Source: Pseudomonadota bacterium
Lineage (GTDB): Bacteria; Pseudomonadota; Gammaproteobacteria; Pseudomonadales; Moraxellaceae
NCBI GenBank assembly: GCA_021804565.1
Contig: JAJZHK010000031.1
Location: 1 to 34,234, forward strand
Reading direction: 5' to 3'
DNA length: 34,234 nt
The notes beneath the pieces were generated by a model, which ran no database searches, was not told the origin of the DNA, and worked only from the letters and a program-made list of their open reading frames with translations. Each line of letters begins with the position of its first letter. Within the stretch, counting starts at the first letter, position 1. The position numbers were made by a program, and so were the translations under genes. Of the stretch, positions 20,037 through 27,951 are shown piece after piece.

Positions 20037-21116
20037 ATGCGCTGGCTGGTCCATCTGCTCCTGTTTCTCTACCGGCGACGGCATCCTGATCGTCCCCAGC
20101 CCTGGCCACAAGCGGCGGTGCTGCCGCAGGCGCCACGCTGCGTGCTGGTTTTCGCCAATACGGCGCTCGGCGACACCCTGCTGTGCACTCCGGCACTCAA
20201 GGTCATCCGTGACAATTGGCCGCAGGCGCGCATCGTTTTCTTCGTTCACCAGCGCTATCGCGAGCTCTTTGCCGACCATGAGGACATCGACGTCCTCATC
20301 CCTTACGCCGGCGGCTGGCATGGCTTTCTGCCAACCCTCATGCGGCTGCGCCGGCAACGCCCGGACGTCGCCCTGCTGCTGCACTCCAACGGCCCTCAGG
20401 ACGTCCCCACCGCCGTGCTCAGCGGCGCCCGCATCGTCCTCAAACCCTGCAGTCGCAGCGAGTGGTCGCACTGGCTCTCGGCGCGTCTGCCGGAACGGGC
20501 ACAGCATGTCATCGAAGACAAGCTGGACACCCTCCGCCAGCTGGGCGCCCGCATCAGCACCACCCGCATGCAGCCTGGTCAACGCCATCTCAGCGCGCGC
20601 CTTGCCGGTGACGGCTGGCGCCATATCGGCTTGCAGATGGGCGCCGCCAACGTCTACAAATGCTGGCCGGTCGAGTCCTTCACCGCCCTGGCGCGCCGGC
20701 TGCTCGAGACCCCGCAACTGCGCATCCACCTGCTCGGCAGCGCCAACGAAGCGGCGCTGGCGCAGCAACTGGCCGAGAGTCTCGGCCATCCGCCTGAGCT
20801 GAGCATGGATTGTGGGCGCTATCGCATCGCAGAGCTGCCGGCCGCCTTGCGTCAGCTCGATCTGCTGATCAGCAACGATACCGGGCCCATGCACCTCGGC
20901 ATAGCGCTGGGCGTACCCACCCTGTGCCTGTTTGCCGCCACCGATCCTGCCCGCATCGGCCCTTATCAGGACCTGGACCGGCATCGGGTCATTTTTGAGC
21001 CTGGGCTGGACGTGCAGAAGCTGGCCAAAAAAGAACGCAGTGACGTCGCCATGCGCCGCATCAGCGTCGACACCGTGTACAACGAAGCCCAAAGGATGCT
21101 GGAGAAAATGCCGTGA
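20037..21116 (+). CDS. GT9 heptosyltransferase-like glycosyltransferase
   Basis: A 359-aa GT9 protein. Hydrophobic and basic N-terminal residues 1-17 (MRWLVHLLLFLYRRRHP) could act as a membrane anchor. Then come the GT9 blocks VFANTALGDTLLCTPALKVI (~40-59, with the catalytic-region GD), HIGLQMGAANVYKCWPVE (~200) and LLISNDTGPMHLGIALGVPT (~281-300). It lacks the cysteine cluster of the WaaQ-like gene upstream, so it is not a simple duplicate. The ATG at 20037 follows the deacetylase stop by 2 nt; the longer upstream frame is rejected. The acceptor is unknown; WaaC, WaaF or an outer-core transferase role are all open. Confidence 0.85.
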   Translation: MRWLVHLLLFLYRRRHPDRPQPWPQAAVLPQAPRCVLVFANTALGDTLLCTPALKVIRDNWPQARIVFFVHQRYRELFADHEDIDVLIPYAGGWHGFLPTLMRLRRQRPDVALLLHSNGPQDVPTAVLSGARIVLKPCSRSEWSHWLSARLPERAQHVIEDKLDTLRQLGARISTTRMQPGQRHLSARLAGDGWRHIGLQMGAANVYKCWPVESFTALARRLLETPQLRIHLLGSANEAALAQQLAESLGHPPELSMDCGRYRIAELPAALRQLDLLISNDTGPMHLGIALGVPTLCLFAATDPARIGPYQDLDRHRVIFEPGLDVQKLAKKERSDVAMRRISVDTVYNEAQRMLEKMP

Positions 21117-22222
21117 ATATTCTGCTCATCAGCGATCAGATGCATCCCAGCCAGCACTCCTCGGTTGAGGGCATCTTTCGTACAGCGGCGGATCATCTCG
21201 GCCAGGTGGTGCGCGTCTATTTCGATCGCCAGCTCAGCCAGGCCCTGCGTCAGGATGATCTGGTCCGCCTGCCCTTGCGCTGTCGCCGCCATGGCCTGCT
21301 CGCGGCTTTGTCGTCGGTGCTCGATTTTGCTGATTTCGATGTGCTGATCGTGCGCAACTGGTTTTCCGTACTCCGCCAATGCCTCAGGCTGCGTCCCCGT
21401 CATGCCCATCTGCGTCTCGGCATGTGGGAGTCGTTTCCTCATACCTACCGCCGCCTGCACGAAGCGCGTGTCCTCGGGCGCGCCCTCTGGCGCAAGACGG
21501 TGGAGGTCAAGCTCAAGACCCTGTGGGAGAATCGTCTGCTCGAACAGGTGGACTTCCATCTCTTCATCAGCGCCAGTTTTCAGCAACTGATGCGCCCGGG
21601 GGTCAGCAAGCCCTGGCTGGCGCTGCCCATGGGCGTCGATCCCAGCGACCTTCCGGAGCTCAAACCCAGGCGCTGCGAAGGACCACTGCGGCTGGTCTAC
21701 ATCGGCACAATCGACCCACTGCGCCATATCGACACCGTCATCGACCGCCTGCATCGGCGTAGCGAGGATTTCCGGCTGGACATCTACAGCGCCAGCCACA
21801 ACACCAGCGTCGAAGCCCTGCAGCATTTGCAGGATCCACGTATACGCCTGTTGCCGGCGATACCACGACGTGAGCTGTTTCGACGCCTGCTCGATTATGA
21901 CGTCGGCATCGCCTTCATTCCTGACGATGAGCTCTACCGCGTCGCTTCGCCGACCAAGACTTTCGAGTACGCGGCCCTGGGACTGGCCATACTGCTCAAC
22001 CCACTGCCTGAGCACACCCGCATCCTCGATGAGGACAGCGCGCTATACGGCCACTTTGATCATGACGGCATCGATGCCTGCCTCGACCGGCTGTTCAGCA
22101 CGCCTCGCTTGCAACTCCACGAGATGGGGCAAAGGGCCCGCATCTCGGTTCTGCAAAAGCGCAGTTACCCGGTGCTCGCCGACGAGCTGGCGGCCTTTTT
22201 GCAGTCACTGCTGAAGGCCTGA
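21113..22222 (+). CDS. Glycosyltransferase (GT-B, family uncertain)
   Basis: A 369-aa protein beginning with GTG at 21113, which overlaps the previous stop (GTGA). The N-terminal NILLISDQMHPSQHSSVEG and the C-terminal half with LRLVYIGTIDPLRHIDTVID (~196), LRLLPAIPRRELFRRLLDYDVG and the SPTKTFEYAALGLAIL donor-site block (~280) show a two-domain GT4-like transferase. I do not recognise a specific LPS gene. It is the last gene of the LPS operon and overlaps waaL convergently by 58 nt. It would add a sugar to the core or O-unit. Confidence 0.82.
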   Translation: MNILLISDQMHPSQHSSVEGIFRTAADHLGQVVRVYFDRQLSQALRQDDLVRLPLRCRRHGLLAALSSVLDFADFDVLIVRNWFSVLRQCLRLRPRHAHLRLGMWESFPHTYRRLHEARVLGRALWRKTVEVKLKTLWENRLLEQVDFHLFISASFQQLMRPGVSKPWLALPMGVDPSDLPELKPRRCEGPLRLVYIGTIDPLRHIDTVIDRLHRRSEDFRLDIYSASHNTSVEALQHLQDPRIRLLPAIPRRELFRRLLDYDVGIAFIPDDELYRVASPTKTFEYAALGLAILLNPLPEHTRILDEDSALYGHFDHDGIDACLDRLFSTPRLQLHEMGQRARISVLQKRSYPVLADELAAFLQSLLKA

Positions 22223-23391
22223 AGCAGGCCTAGCAGGCTCCAAAACTGCAGGCTCAAGCCAAACTCGACAAAGTCATCGGTCATGTTTTTGAGCAACAGG
22301 CTCAAGATCAGGGCAAGGGCCGCCGCCACGATGGGCGCGTCGGCCCGGCTGCGCTGTCGCCAGAAACGGACAGCGTAGCCGGCCAGGACCAGAAGCCAGC
22401 CCAGCGTCCCCAGGATACCGGTCTGCACCAGGGCATCGAGGATGGCATTGTGACCGTGCGCGACGATGGCACCGGCGTAGGGACGCAGCGACGCAGGCAG
22501 CGACTTTATGCCACCCTGATCACGATAATAGGCCTGTTGCACGCGTATACCGTAGCCATGCCCCCACCACGGCGAACTGGGAACCTGCGACCACCAGTAT
22601 CGCCACACGCCATGCCGTGCATCCTGCGTGTAAACCTGCTCCATGCTCGTCGGGCCCATACGCTCACGCGTCGCCTTCCAAGCCAGGCCCCCACACAGCG
22701 AGATGATGAGGAGGCCGAGCAGCAACAGCTGGCCACGACGACGCCAGGAGGTTTGTGCCACGCTCAGGGTGAGCAGAACCACGAAGGCCACGGCAAGAAC
22801 CAGCCAGGCCATGCGATTGAGGGTCATATAGACCCCGGCGGGCAAGGCCAGCAAACTCAACGCCGCCAAGAGCCTGAGCGCCCCCTGGGAACGGAAAAAA
22901 ACCGCCCAGGCGACAGGAAAAGCGAGCACCAGAAAACTGCTGGACAAGCCCGGACCGGGATAGTAACGCCAACCCGCAGGCGCACCGACCTGCATATCGA
23001 CACCCTCGATCAGCATGAGCACCTGCATGCCGACCAGACCGAGCAGGGCAAGCAGATAAACCGGCAGCAGCAGACGCACCATCGCCGGCATCTGCGCCAG
23101 GGTGGCGGCCACCCCAAGGGGCAGGACGACACTCCACAGCAGCAGCTGCAGGGACTCCAGCGGTCGTACCGAGCTGGCCAGACCGAGCCCCAGACAGATC
23201 CACCAGAGCCACACCGGCGCCAGCCAGTCCTTGATCACGGATGCCCGCCCAGCGCTGGCGCCAAAAATCAGCAAGGCGACAGCACTGGCCCGCTGCCAGG
23301 CCAGAAAATGGTACCAGGGCATACCTGCCAACATGAGCAGGGCCGCCCAGAACGTAAGGGTCAATCCAGGACGCGATACAGGAGACGACAC
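22165..23391 (-). CDS. waaL: O-antigen ligase WaaL-like (Wzy_C domain)
   Basis: A 408-aa polytopic inner membrane protein with about ten to twelve hydrophobic segments. WaaL joins undecaprenyl-linked O-polysaccharide to lipid A-core on the periplasmic face. The Wzy_C region lies at ~270-330: WWGHGYGI followed by VAHGHNAILDALVQTGILG, which carries the conserved histidine needed for ligation. The predicted start is GTG at 23389-23391, because no ATG gives a better N-terminus. Wzy polymerases share the domain; position in the core cluster and size favour the ligase. A promoter is predicted just upstream. Confidence 0.82.
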   Translation of the reverse strand: MSSPVSRPGLTLTFWAALLMLAGMPWYHFLAWQRASAVALLIFGASAGRASVIKDWLAPVWLWWICLGLGLASSVRPLESLQLLLWSVVLPLGVAATLAQMPAMVRLLLPVYLLALLGLVGMQVLMLIEGVDMQVGAPAGWRYYPGPGLSSSFLVLAFPVAWAVFFRSQGALRLLAALSLLALPAGVYMTLNRMAWLVLAVAFVVLLTLSVAQTSWRRRGQLLLLGLLIISLCGGLAWKATRERMGPTSMEQVYTQDARHGVWRYWWSQVPSSPWWGHGYGIRVQQAYYRDQGGIKSLPASLRPYAGAIVAHGHNAILDALVQTGILGTLGWLLVLAGYAVRFWRQRSRADAPIVAAALALILSLLLKNMTDDFVEFGLSLQFWSLLGLLQAFSSDCKKAASSSASTG

Positions 23392-23416
23392 ACGATTTAC
23401 CCTAGCGAAAGGCTGC

Positions 23417-23446
23417 AGTCTAGCGAACTTGCCGAGATCTCAGCAA
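23417..23446 (-). promoter_or_regulatory. Predicted sigma70 promoter of waaL
   Basis: On the minus strand TTGCTG (23441-23446) and TAGACT (23417-23422) are 18 nt apart. This puts the start about 20 nt before the GTG codon, with a short untranslated leader containing TAGGG as a ribosome site. Confidence 0.4.
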
Positions 23447-23468
23447 GACATGAAAGCTTCGCCCCGGC

Positions 23469-24137
23469 TCAGGCTTCATCATCGCCTGCCGCTGGCCGGG
23501 ACAAACGCGCACGCGGCAGCTGCCAGCCGTACCTGATCGCCATGAAGCGCAAGCCAAAACACAAGACCGCACCGAACAAAGCCGAAACACTGTAGGGCAG
23601 CCCGCCTTGATCACCGAGCACGACGACGACCGCGCCGGCGAGAGCGGCCAGAGCGTACAGCTCGGAACGCAGGACCTGGGGAATTTCAGCGAGAAGTATA
23701 TCGCGCATCATGCCGCCACCTATGCCGGTGAGCATCCCCAAAAGCGCCGCCGAGACCGCCCCAAGCCCGAAGCCCAGCGCCTTCTGGGCACCGCTGACGG
23801 CGAACAGTGACAGGCCCAGCGCATCGAACAGGAGCACCGGATTGCTAAGTTTTTGAACGTCGGCGTAGCGAAAAAAGGTGATCAGGCCGGCGAGGACGGA
23901 GACGAAAAGGATGGCACCATCGGTCAGCGCCTCAGGTGGTACCGAACCGATCAGCACATCACGGGTGATGCCACCAAAATTACCCGCCACGTACGAGAGA
24001 ACCAGCACCCCAAAAAAATCGAGGCGGCGCCGGGCGGCGGCAACCGCGCCGCTGATGGCAAAGACGAAGGTGCCCACCAGGTCAAGGACCCGAAGGAAGC
24101 TGGCGCTGGTCAGCGTGATCGATAGGGTGTGCACCAT
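23469..24137 (-). CDS. TRIC-type cation channel family protein (UPF0126)
   Basis: A 222-aa inner membrane protein with seven predicted hydrophobic segments, built as two similar halves. Each half carries the family glycine/arginine motif: GNFGGITRDVLIG (~59) and GIGGGMMRDILL (~145). Prokaryotic TRIC proteins are trimeric monovalent cation channels. Start choice is uncertain: I take ATG at 24137 (MVHTLSIT), which fits the family length of about 205-220; upstream ATGs at 24155 and 24194 are in frame. There is no functional link to the LPS neighbours. It is separated from waaL by 77 nt. Confidence 0.87.
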   Translation of the reverse strand: MVHTLSITLTSASFLRVLDLVGTFVFAISGAVAAARRRLDFFGVLVLSYVAGNFGGITRDVLIGSVPPEALTDGAILFVSVLAGLITFFRYADVQKLSNPVLLFDALGLSLFAVSGAQKALGFGLGAVSAALLGMLTGIGGGMMRDILLAEIPQVLRSELYALAALAGAVVVVLGDQGGLPYSVSALFGAVLCFGLRFMAIRYGWQLPRARLSRPAAGDDEA

Positions 24138-24305
24138 CACTGTCTCTGGGATCATAGCGCAGGCCCTTGCGATAGTTCGCAGGGGCCCCAACACGCCGCA
24201 ACAGCATCATTGGACCATAAAACCACGAACGCTTGCCAACACCCTGGCCATACCCCGACGAGCCAGTCCTGGCAAGACGCCTGAAGCAGGAGCCTCACCC
24301 CCTCT

Positions 24306-24866
24306 TCACGATGCACGGTTGGCCGTGATCCATGCCGCAAATTGCGCCATAAAGCCCTGCAGGAATTTACGCGTCGCGTCGTTGCTGAGCTTTCCGCTGG
24401 CGTCGAACAGCTGGTCCGCGCCACCCAGATAAGCTTCCGGCTGCGCCAGGGTCGGAATATTCAGAAAAGCCAGTGACTGTCGAAGGTGGTGATTGGCACC
24501 AAAGCCACCGATGGCTCCGGGTGATGCGCTGACGACCGCGCCCGGCTTGCCATTCCAGACGCTCTGGCCATAAGGCCGTGACCCGATATCCAGGGCATTC
24601 TTGAGCGCCGCAGGTACCGAGCGGTTGTGCTCCGGGGTGACCCACAAGACGGCGTCGGCAACCCGGATACGATCACGAAATGCCGTCCATGCCGCCGGTG
24701 GATGCTCGTCATCGTCCTGGTTGTACATCGGCAACTGGCCTATCTCGATGATGCTCAGCACCAGCTGATCCGGCGCCAGTTCCGCCAAAGCCTTGGCCAC
24801 CTTCCGATTGATCGAGTCCTTGCGCAGGCTGCCCACGATCACGGCAACATCAAACTTCTTGCTCAT
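24306..24866 (-). CDS. NADPH-dependent FMN reductase (ChrR/YieF-like)
   Basis: A 186-aa flavodoxin-fold enzyme that reduces quinones, chromate or azo compounds with NAD(P)H. The FMN phosphate loop is GSLRKDSINRKV (~11-22); the second FMN-binding block TPEHNRSVPAALKNALDIGSR runs over about 80-100 (shown here in two overlapping parts of the conserved motif). ASPGAIGGFGANHHLRQ near 120 matches ChrR relatives. The start at 24866 follows AAGGAG at 8 nt; an ATG 48 nt upstream is less likely. The coding sequence looks intact. It is the last core-like gene before the accessory block. Confidence 0.9.
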   Translation of the reverse strand: MSKKFDVAVIVGSLRKDSINRKVAKALAELAPDQLVLSIIEIGQLPMYNQDDDEHPPAAWTAFRDRIRVADAVLWVTPEHNRSVPAALKNALDIGSRPYGQSVWNGKPGAVVSASPGAIGGFGANHHLRQSLAFLNIPTLAQPEAYLGGADQLFDASGKLSNDATRKFLQGFMAQFAAWITANRAS

Positions 24867-25044
24867 ATGCAAACTCCTTTTTAATGGCATGAAGCACTGC
24901 AAGATCCCTGGCATCGAGTGCCCGCACAGATCCGCTCAAACCCCAGGCAGCCATCCCCGCGAGCTCTCTTCCATGCTAGTACACGCTTGGCACTTTGGCA
25001 GGATCCTTGGCCTCCTTACGATCAAAAGGCCGCAAGTCATCTTG

Positions 25045-25066
25045 ATCGGGGCATGCAAGCCCCGAT
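25045..25066. repeat. Perfect hairpin, 8-bp stem, 6-nt loop
   Basis: ATCGGGGC (25045-25052) and GCCCCGAT (25059-25066) flank ATGCAA. No T-run follows on either side. The TCGGGGC/GCCCCGA stem also occurs in the hairpin at 33888-33909 in the other mobile region. The stretch 24867-25101 otherwise holds no recognisable gene. Confidence 0.6.
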
Positions 25067-25101
25067 GCATGGCTGCACGACTCGCATGCGCAGGCTCAAG
25101 G

Positions 25102-25307
25102 TCAGGTGACCCAGGAGTTCCGGCAAGGTCTGACGGCCAGCCCCTGTGCCCGAGCATAGGCTTTCTGAGACATCCCGCTACGGCGCCAGGCCGCCACATG
25201 CTGCTCCCATGGTTCCTGTTCCATACCGCACTCCTGCTCATCAAGCGCGATCGATGATCCTGCGCATCAGAACAGCCCTCTTCCAGGTGTCTCGGCTGGA
25301 GCCTTAC
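25102..25307 (-). mobile_element. Left end of an IS66-family element with a broken tnpA
   Basis: The terminal repeat (25285-25307) begins GTAAGG on the minus strand, as in IS66-family ends. The ATG at 25222-25224, 83 nt inside it, follows an AGGAG site and opens a 40-codon frame (MEQEPWEQHVAAWRRSGMSQ, then KAYARAQGLAV). This matches the N-terminus of IS66 TnpA accessory proteins, which are usually 100 aa or more. The frame then diverges and stops at 25102-25104. tnpB and tnpC are absent. The element cuts the 3' end of the adjacent ATP-binding protein gene. Confidence 0.6.
25285..25307 (+). repeat. 23-nt IS66-type terminal repeat, copy 2
   Basis: Identical to 9790-9812. Here it is the outer (left) end of the IS66 remnant whose tnpA reads leftward on the minus strand, so the outside is again to the right. 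Confidence 0.75.
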
Positions 25308-26138
25308 CGTCAAGTTGCGGCTTGAGAAGGTCATGGTGTCACCCAAGGATCTGGAGGCGAGTTCTTCGCCGCGCAGGCTATGCCAGCCACAGAGCTCCCG
25401 GATGAGCTGACGGAGCTCGGAGGCACTGAGGCGCTGCCCCGAGCAAGGGAGCAAGCTGGGATGGTAAGTCTGCTCGCCCAAGCTTGCCACCTTCTTCGTT
25501 GAACTTACCACCTTCAGGGGTGCCAGCGAGGGCGCCAAGTGGTAGGCGTCCTTGTTCCGGGTGCCGATCAGGGAGCCTTTCAGGGTTAAGCAGGGTGTAA
25601 TAGGTCCGGCTCCCGCTTCCTGCTTTTCCAGCAGGCCTTTGTCACGAAGGCGGCGGAGCACCCGACTTGCGGCCAATGTGTCCAGGCCGGAGAGGTCACG
25701 GCAGGCGGTGTTATCGACCGCCCCTGTCTCTCGTGTATAAATCAGGACTTTCGCTTCCTCGGCCGTCAACGTATTGCCAGCTAACTCCCTCAGCCAGCGG
25801 TAGTCATCTTCCGTCAGCAGGTGGTGCAACAACAGGATAGCCTTGAACTCGTTCCTCTGCCGGTCGGAGTTGAACTCTGGCAGTGGCAGGCCGGCCTCGG
25901 CTGATAGCCGACGCATGGTGCGTATGCCAGAGCCCTTAGTCTCAGCCCAGTGAAGGTCATGCAACACGGCAGCAATGGCTGGGTTGCGCAGGCGCGACCC
26001 GGGAGAGCCAAGATCGGCCATATCCTTGAGGGAGAAACCGGGGTTGATGACTTCGATACGATTGCTGTAACGAATGATCTGCACGGGGCTGTGAATCTGG
26101 TAGCTCCGGTTCAACACCGTCGGCCTTTCAGCCACGAG
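25308..26138 (-). pseudogene. ATP-binding AlbA_2/RecG-like regulator, truncated at both ends
   Basis: The frame matches the C-terminal half of the widespread ATP-binding protein family with an AlbA_2 (Schlafen-like) domain, often called a RecG-like transcriptional regulator. It shows HSPVQIIRYSNRIEVINPG (ATPase-like block), then ETKGSGIRTMRR, then winged-helix segments such as LSGLDTLAASRVLRRLRDKG. Full members are about 450-550 aa. Here the N-terminal AlbA_2 domain is missing: homology begins abruptly near 26138. The C-terminus is cut at 25307 by the IS66 end, after which the frame continues into IS sequence. The fragment is therefore very unlikely to be functional. Such proteins often travel in genomic islands. 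Confidence 0.75.
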
Positions 26139-26440
26139 GCGAGATCTCCCCGGGTAAGAACGCACTCCTTCTCCGCACGACCGCCGGATCTACGCCACCT
26201 CGCCTTGATCACGAGGGCTTCGCGGTTTTATGCCCGCTCGCCCTGTTCAGCAGCGCCTTCTATCCGGTTCTTGTACATCGGCCCACGGATTACGATCCAC
26301 GCTTCCTCCCCACACTCGGTCGCCCTCATGCAGTTGCACTTCACTTCACTCGCCGTGATCAGCTCGTGGCGGGACTTGCACCCGCAGGAGTGGTGGCGTA
26401 CGGTTTACTACCGAACTACGCGCCATTGGAGCCAGTGAGC
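26139..26440 (+). other. Recurrent non-gene segment seen in many proteobacteria (from memory)
   Basis: This part of a 414-nt geneless stretch translates, on the plus strand, to segments such as VALMQLHFTSLAVISSW and RDLHPQEW. I remember near-identical text from small hypothetical proteins annotated in many gammaproteobacterial genomes. The composition and repeated occurrence suggest a mobile or structured non-coding sequence, not a protein. I could not assign it to a named element. The remainder to 26548 shows nothing clear. Confidence 0.35.
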
Positions 26441-26548
26441 AAGTCCGCAGCCTCCTGCGAGGGTTCAACAATCTGGTAGCCCATTGCCCGCTAACGTGCT
26501 GAGAACGATAGTTCAATTGCGCATTTATGTATCGAACCTGGATAGTGG

Positions 26549-26597
26549 TTGCCATGTTCAGTTCTTTAGGTCTACAATATTACTACTTTTGTAGTAA
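26549..26597 (+). promoter_or_regulatory. Promoter and 18-bp palindromic operator of the ParD-like/RelE pair
   Basis: TTGCCA (26549-26554) and TACAAT (26573-26578) are 18 nt apart, giving a start near 26585. That start lies inside the palindrome TTACTACTTTTGTAGTAA (26580-26597), with 7-bp arms and a 4-nt centre. A palindrome over the start site is the usual autorepression site of a toxin-antitoxin operon. TAGGAG at 26605-26610 is the ribosome site. Confidence 0.65.
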
Positions 26598-26617
26598 ATG
26601 TGCTTAGGAGAACGATG

Positions 26618-26845
26618 ATGGGTATGCCAGTCAGGATTGATGACACCTTGTACGAGCAGGCGCGTACGGAAGCGCAGATCGAGCATCGCACGATTGCCGG
26701 ACAGATCGAATACTGGGCGACCGTAGGTCGTGCGGCTCTGGACAATCCTGATTTGCCGGTCAGTTTCGTGGCAGAGGCGCTGGCCTCAATGCGCGAGCCG
26801 CACGATCAGGCAACCCCGTTTGTACCGCGCAGCCGCAAAGCGTGA
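26618..26845 (+). CDS. ParD-like antitoxin of a type II toxin-antitoxin pair
   Basis: A 75-aa protein (MGMPVRIDDTLYEQARTEAQ onward) matching the ParD-like antitoxin family, with a ribbon-helix-helix N-terminus and an IEHRTIAGQIEYWATVGRAAL helix pair. It should neutralise the RelE-like toxin encoded next and repress the palindromic operator upstream. I chose the ATG at 26618, 7 nt from the AGGAG site; an ATG one codon earlier is also possible. The stop overlaps the toxin start (GTGA). It lies between decayed fragments and looks intact, consistent with selection for the module. Confidence 0.85.
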   Translation: MGMPVRIDDTLYEQARTEAQIEHRTIAGQIEYWATVGRAALDNPDLPVSFVAEALASMREPHDQATPFVPRSRKA

Positions 26846-27120
26846 AATACAGCATTCAGCAATCGCGGCGCTTTGCACGTCAGTACAAGAAGTTGCACGA
26901 TGATGTGGCGGCAGATGTAGACGATGCTGTCGAGCAGGTCGGCAAACAGCCTTCCATCGGCGAGCGCAAGAAAGGCGATCTTGCCGATCTCCTTGTGTAC
27001 AAATTCCGCAGCCAAGGACAACTCTATCTATTGGGCTACACGGTCGACGACGATGTGTTGCTGGTCTACCTCGAAGCCATTGGCCCGCACGAGAATTTCT
27101 ACCGCGACCTTAAGCGCTAA
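26842..27120 (+). CDS. RelE/ParE-superfamily toxin
   Basis: A 92-aa toxin starting at GTG (26842), overlapping the antitoxin stop by 4 nt. The RelE fold elements are visible: SIQQSRRFARQYKKLHDDVAAD helices, KGDLADLLVYKFRSQG and the closing strands QLYLLGYTVDDDVLLVYLEA, followed by GPHENFYRDLKR. The C-terminal HENFYRDLKR is typical of the mRNA-interferase subgroup. It likely cleaves mRNA at the ribosome; that is inferred from the family. A neutralising antitoxin is encoded immediately upstream. Confidence 0.85.
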   Translation: MKYSIQQSRRFARQYKKLHDDVAADVDDAVEQVGKQPSIGERKKGDLADLLVYKFRSQGQLYLLGYTVDDDVLLVYLEAIGPHENFYRDLKR

Positions 27121-27285
27121 TCGATTCGTATTTTACTCTCGAACGGGCGACCCTCTCTAATATCCCATTGTCTGATATCCGCGCTGCCGTTTTCCCGGAT
27201 TCACATCAGCACCGGATGGCCGGTATCGACAAAATCGGGAATCGGGACATCGGTGTTGGTGGCGCGCTCACGGTTGCAGGCGGCC

Positions 27286-27783
27286 AGCCCTTCTATTCGC
27301 CGCATGATCCTGATTGCTGACCGGGGCCTGCTTAGCTTGGACAACCTGGCGGCCTTGTCAGCACTGCGCCTGGCCGATGATCAGCCCCTGGAATTCATCC
27401 TGGCGGTGCCCAGGCGACGTTACTATGAATTTACGGACCTTCTGCAGCCCTTTCATCATGCGCAGGGTCAAGGAACTCAGGAGACTGTCGGGGAAGTCAG
27501 ATGGAATGGACATCGCCTGGTGGTGGCTCATGACCCGGTGCGAGCCGCCGAACAGTCCCGGCAACGGCATAAGAAAGTACAGACCCTGATCGACCAAGGT
27601 GAGCAGTGGGCAGGTCAGCTGGGCGATCAGGAACAGGGTCTTAAACATCGCGGCCGCAAGCTCTCTGACAGCGGCGCCAAGGCTCGCCTCTACCATGCCG
27701 TCAGCGAGGCCCACCTCTCCAAGATCATTCGAGTCGCCTTGAAGTCAGACCTGTTCACGTATGAGATTGATGACCAAGTGTTG
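27286..27783 (+). pseudogene. IS1634-family transposase fragment
   Basis: About 165 codons match the middle of IS1634-type DDE transposases: RRMILIADRGLLSLDNLAAL (with the second catalytic aspartate in ADRG), PLEFILAVPRRRYYEFT, then HRGRKLSDSGAKARLYH and SKIIRVALKSDLFTYEIDDQ. The N-terminal third with the first aspartate is missing, and similarity stops after IDDQVL, before the catalytic glutamate. The element is inactive. The 150 nt upstream (27121-27270) holds no recognisable gene. I found no terminal repeats, so both ends of the element are lost. Confidence 0.72.
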
Positions 27784-27851
27784 ATTTCCACCCAATACTG
27801 GCCCGGCGCAGGGCACGCAACGGGTCAGAGAATGGTTGTGAGTGGGTGAAA

Positions 27852-27947
27852 TGGTGGTGCATCGGGAATCGAACCCGCGTCCGTGTTCCGACCCGGCTAA
27901 TAGCGCCTAGGCCCTAAAGACGTGATTTCGGTCATCTGTCCGTTTGA
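27852..27947 (-). pseudogene. tmRNA (ssrA) 3'-end-like fragment
   Basis: On the minus strand the segment reads GGACGCGGGTTCGATTCCCG followed by ATGCACCACCA. This is the T-arm, discriminator and CCA of a tmRNA 3' domain: the GGACGCGGGUUC entry is typical of tmRNA, as in E. coli. No 5' domain or tag-peptide frame exists next to it, because the DUF3368 gene ends at 27952. So this is a displaced 3' end, as left by integrases that use ssrA as an attachment site. The acceptor strand (ATGCACC) has no partner here. Confidence 0.5.
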
Positions 27948-27951
27948 GAAA

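Noticed and set aside
24936-25307. Extension of the ATP-binding protein through the IS66 sequence as one 409-aa protein
   Set aside because: The frame stays open across the 23-nt IS terminus by chance; similarity to the family stops at the IS end.
26386-26560. Integron attC-like site near the ParD-like/RelE pair
   Set aside because: A CGCTAAC sequence is present, but no matching GTTRRRY partner or paired inner boxes were found.
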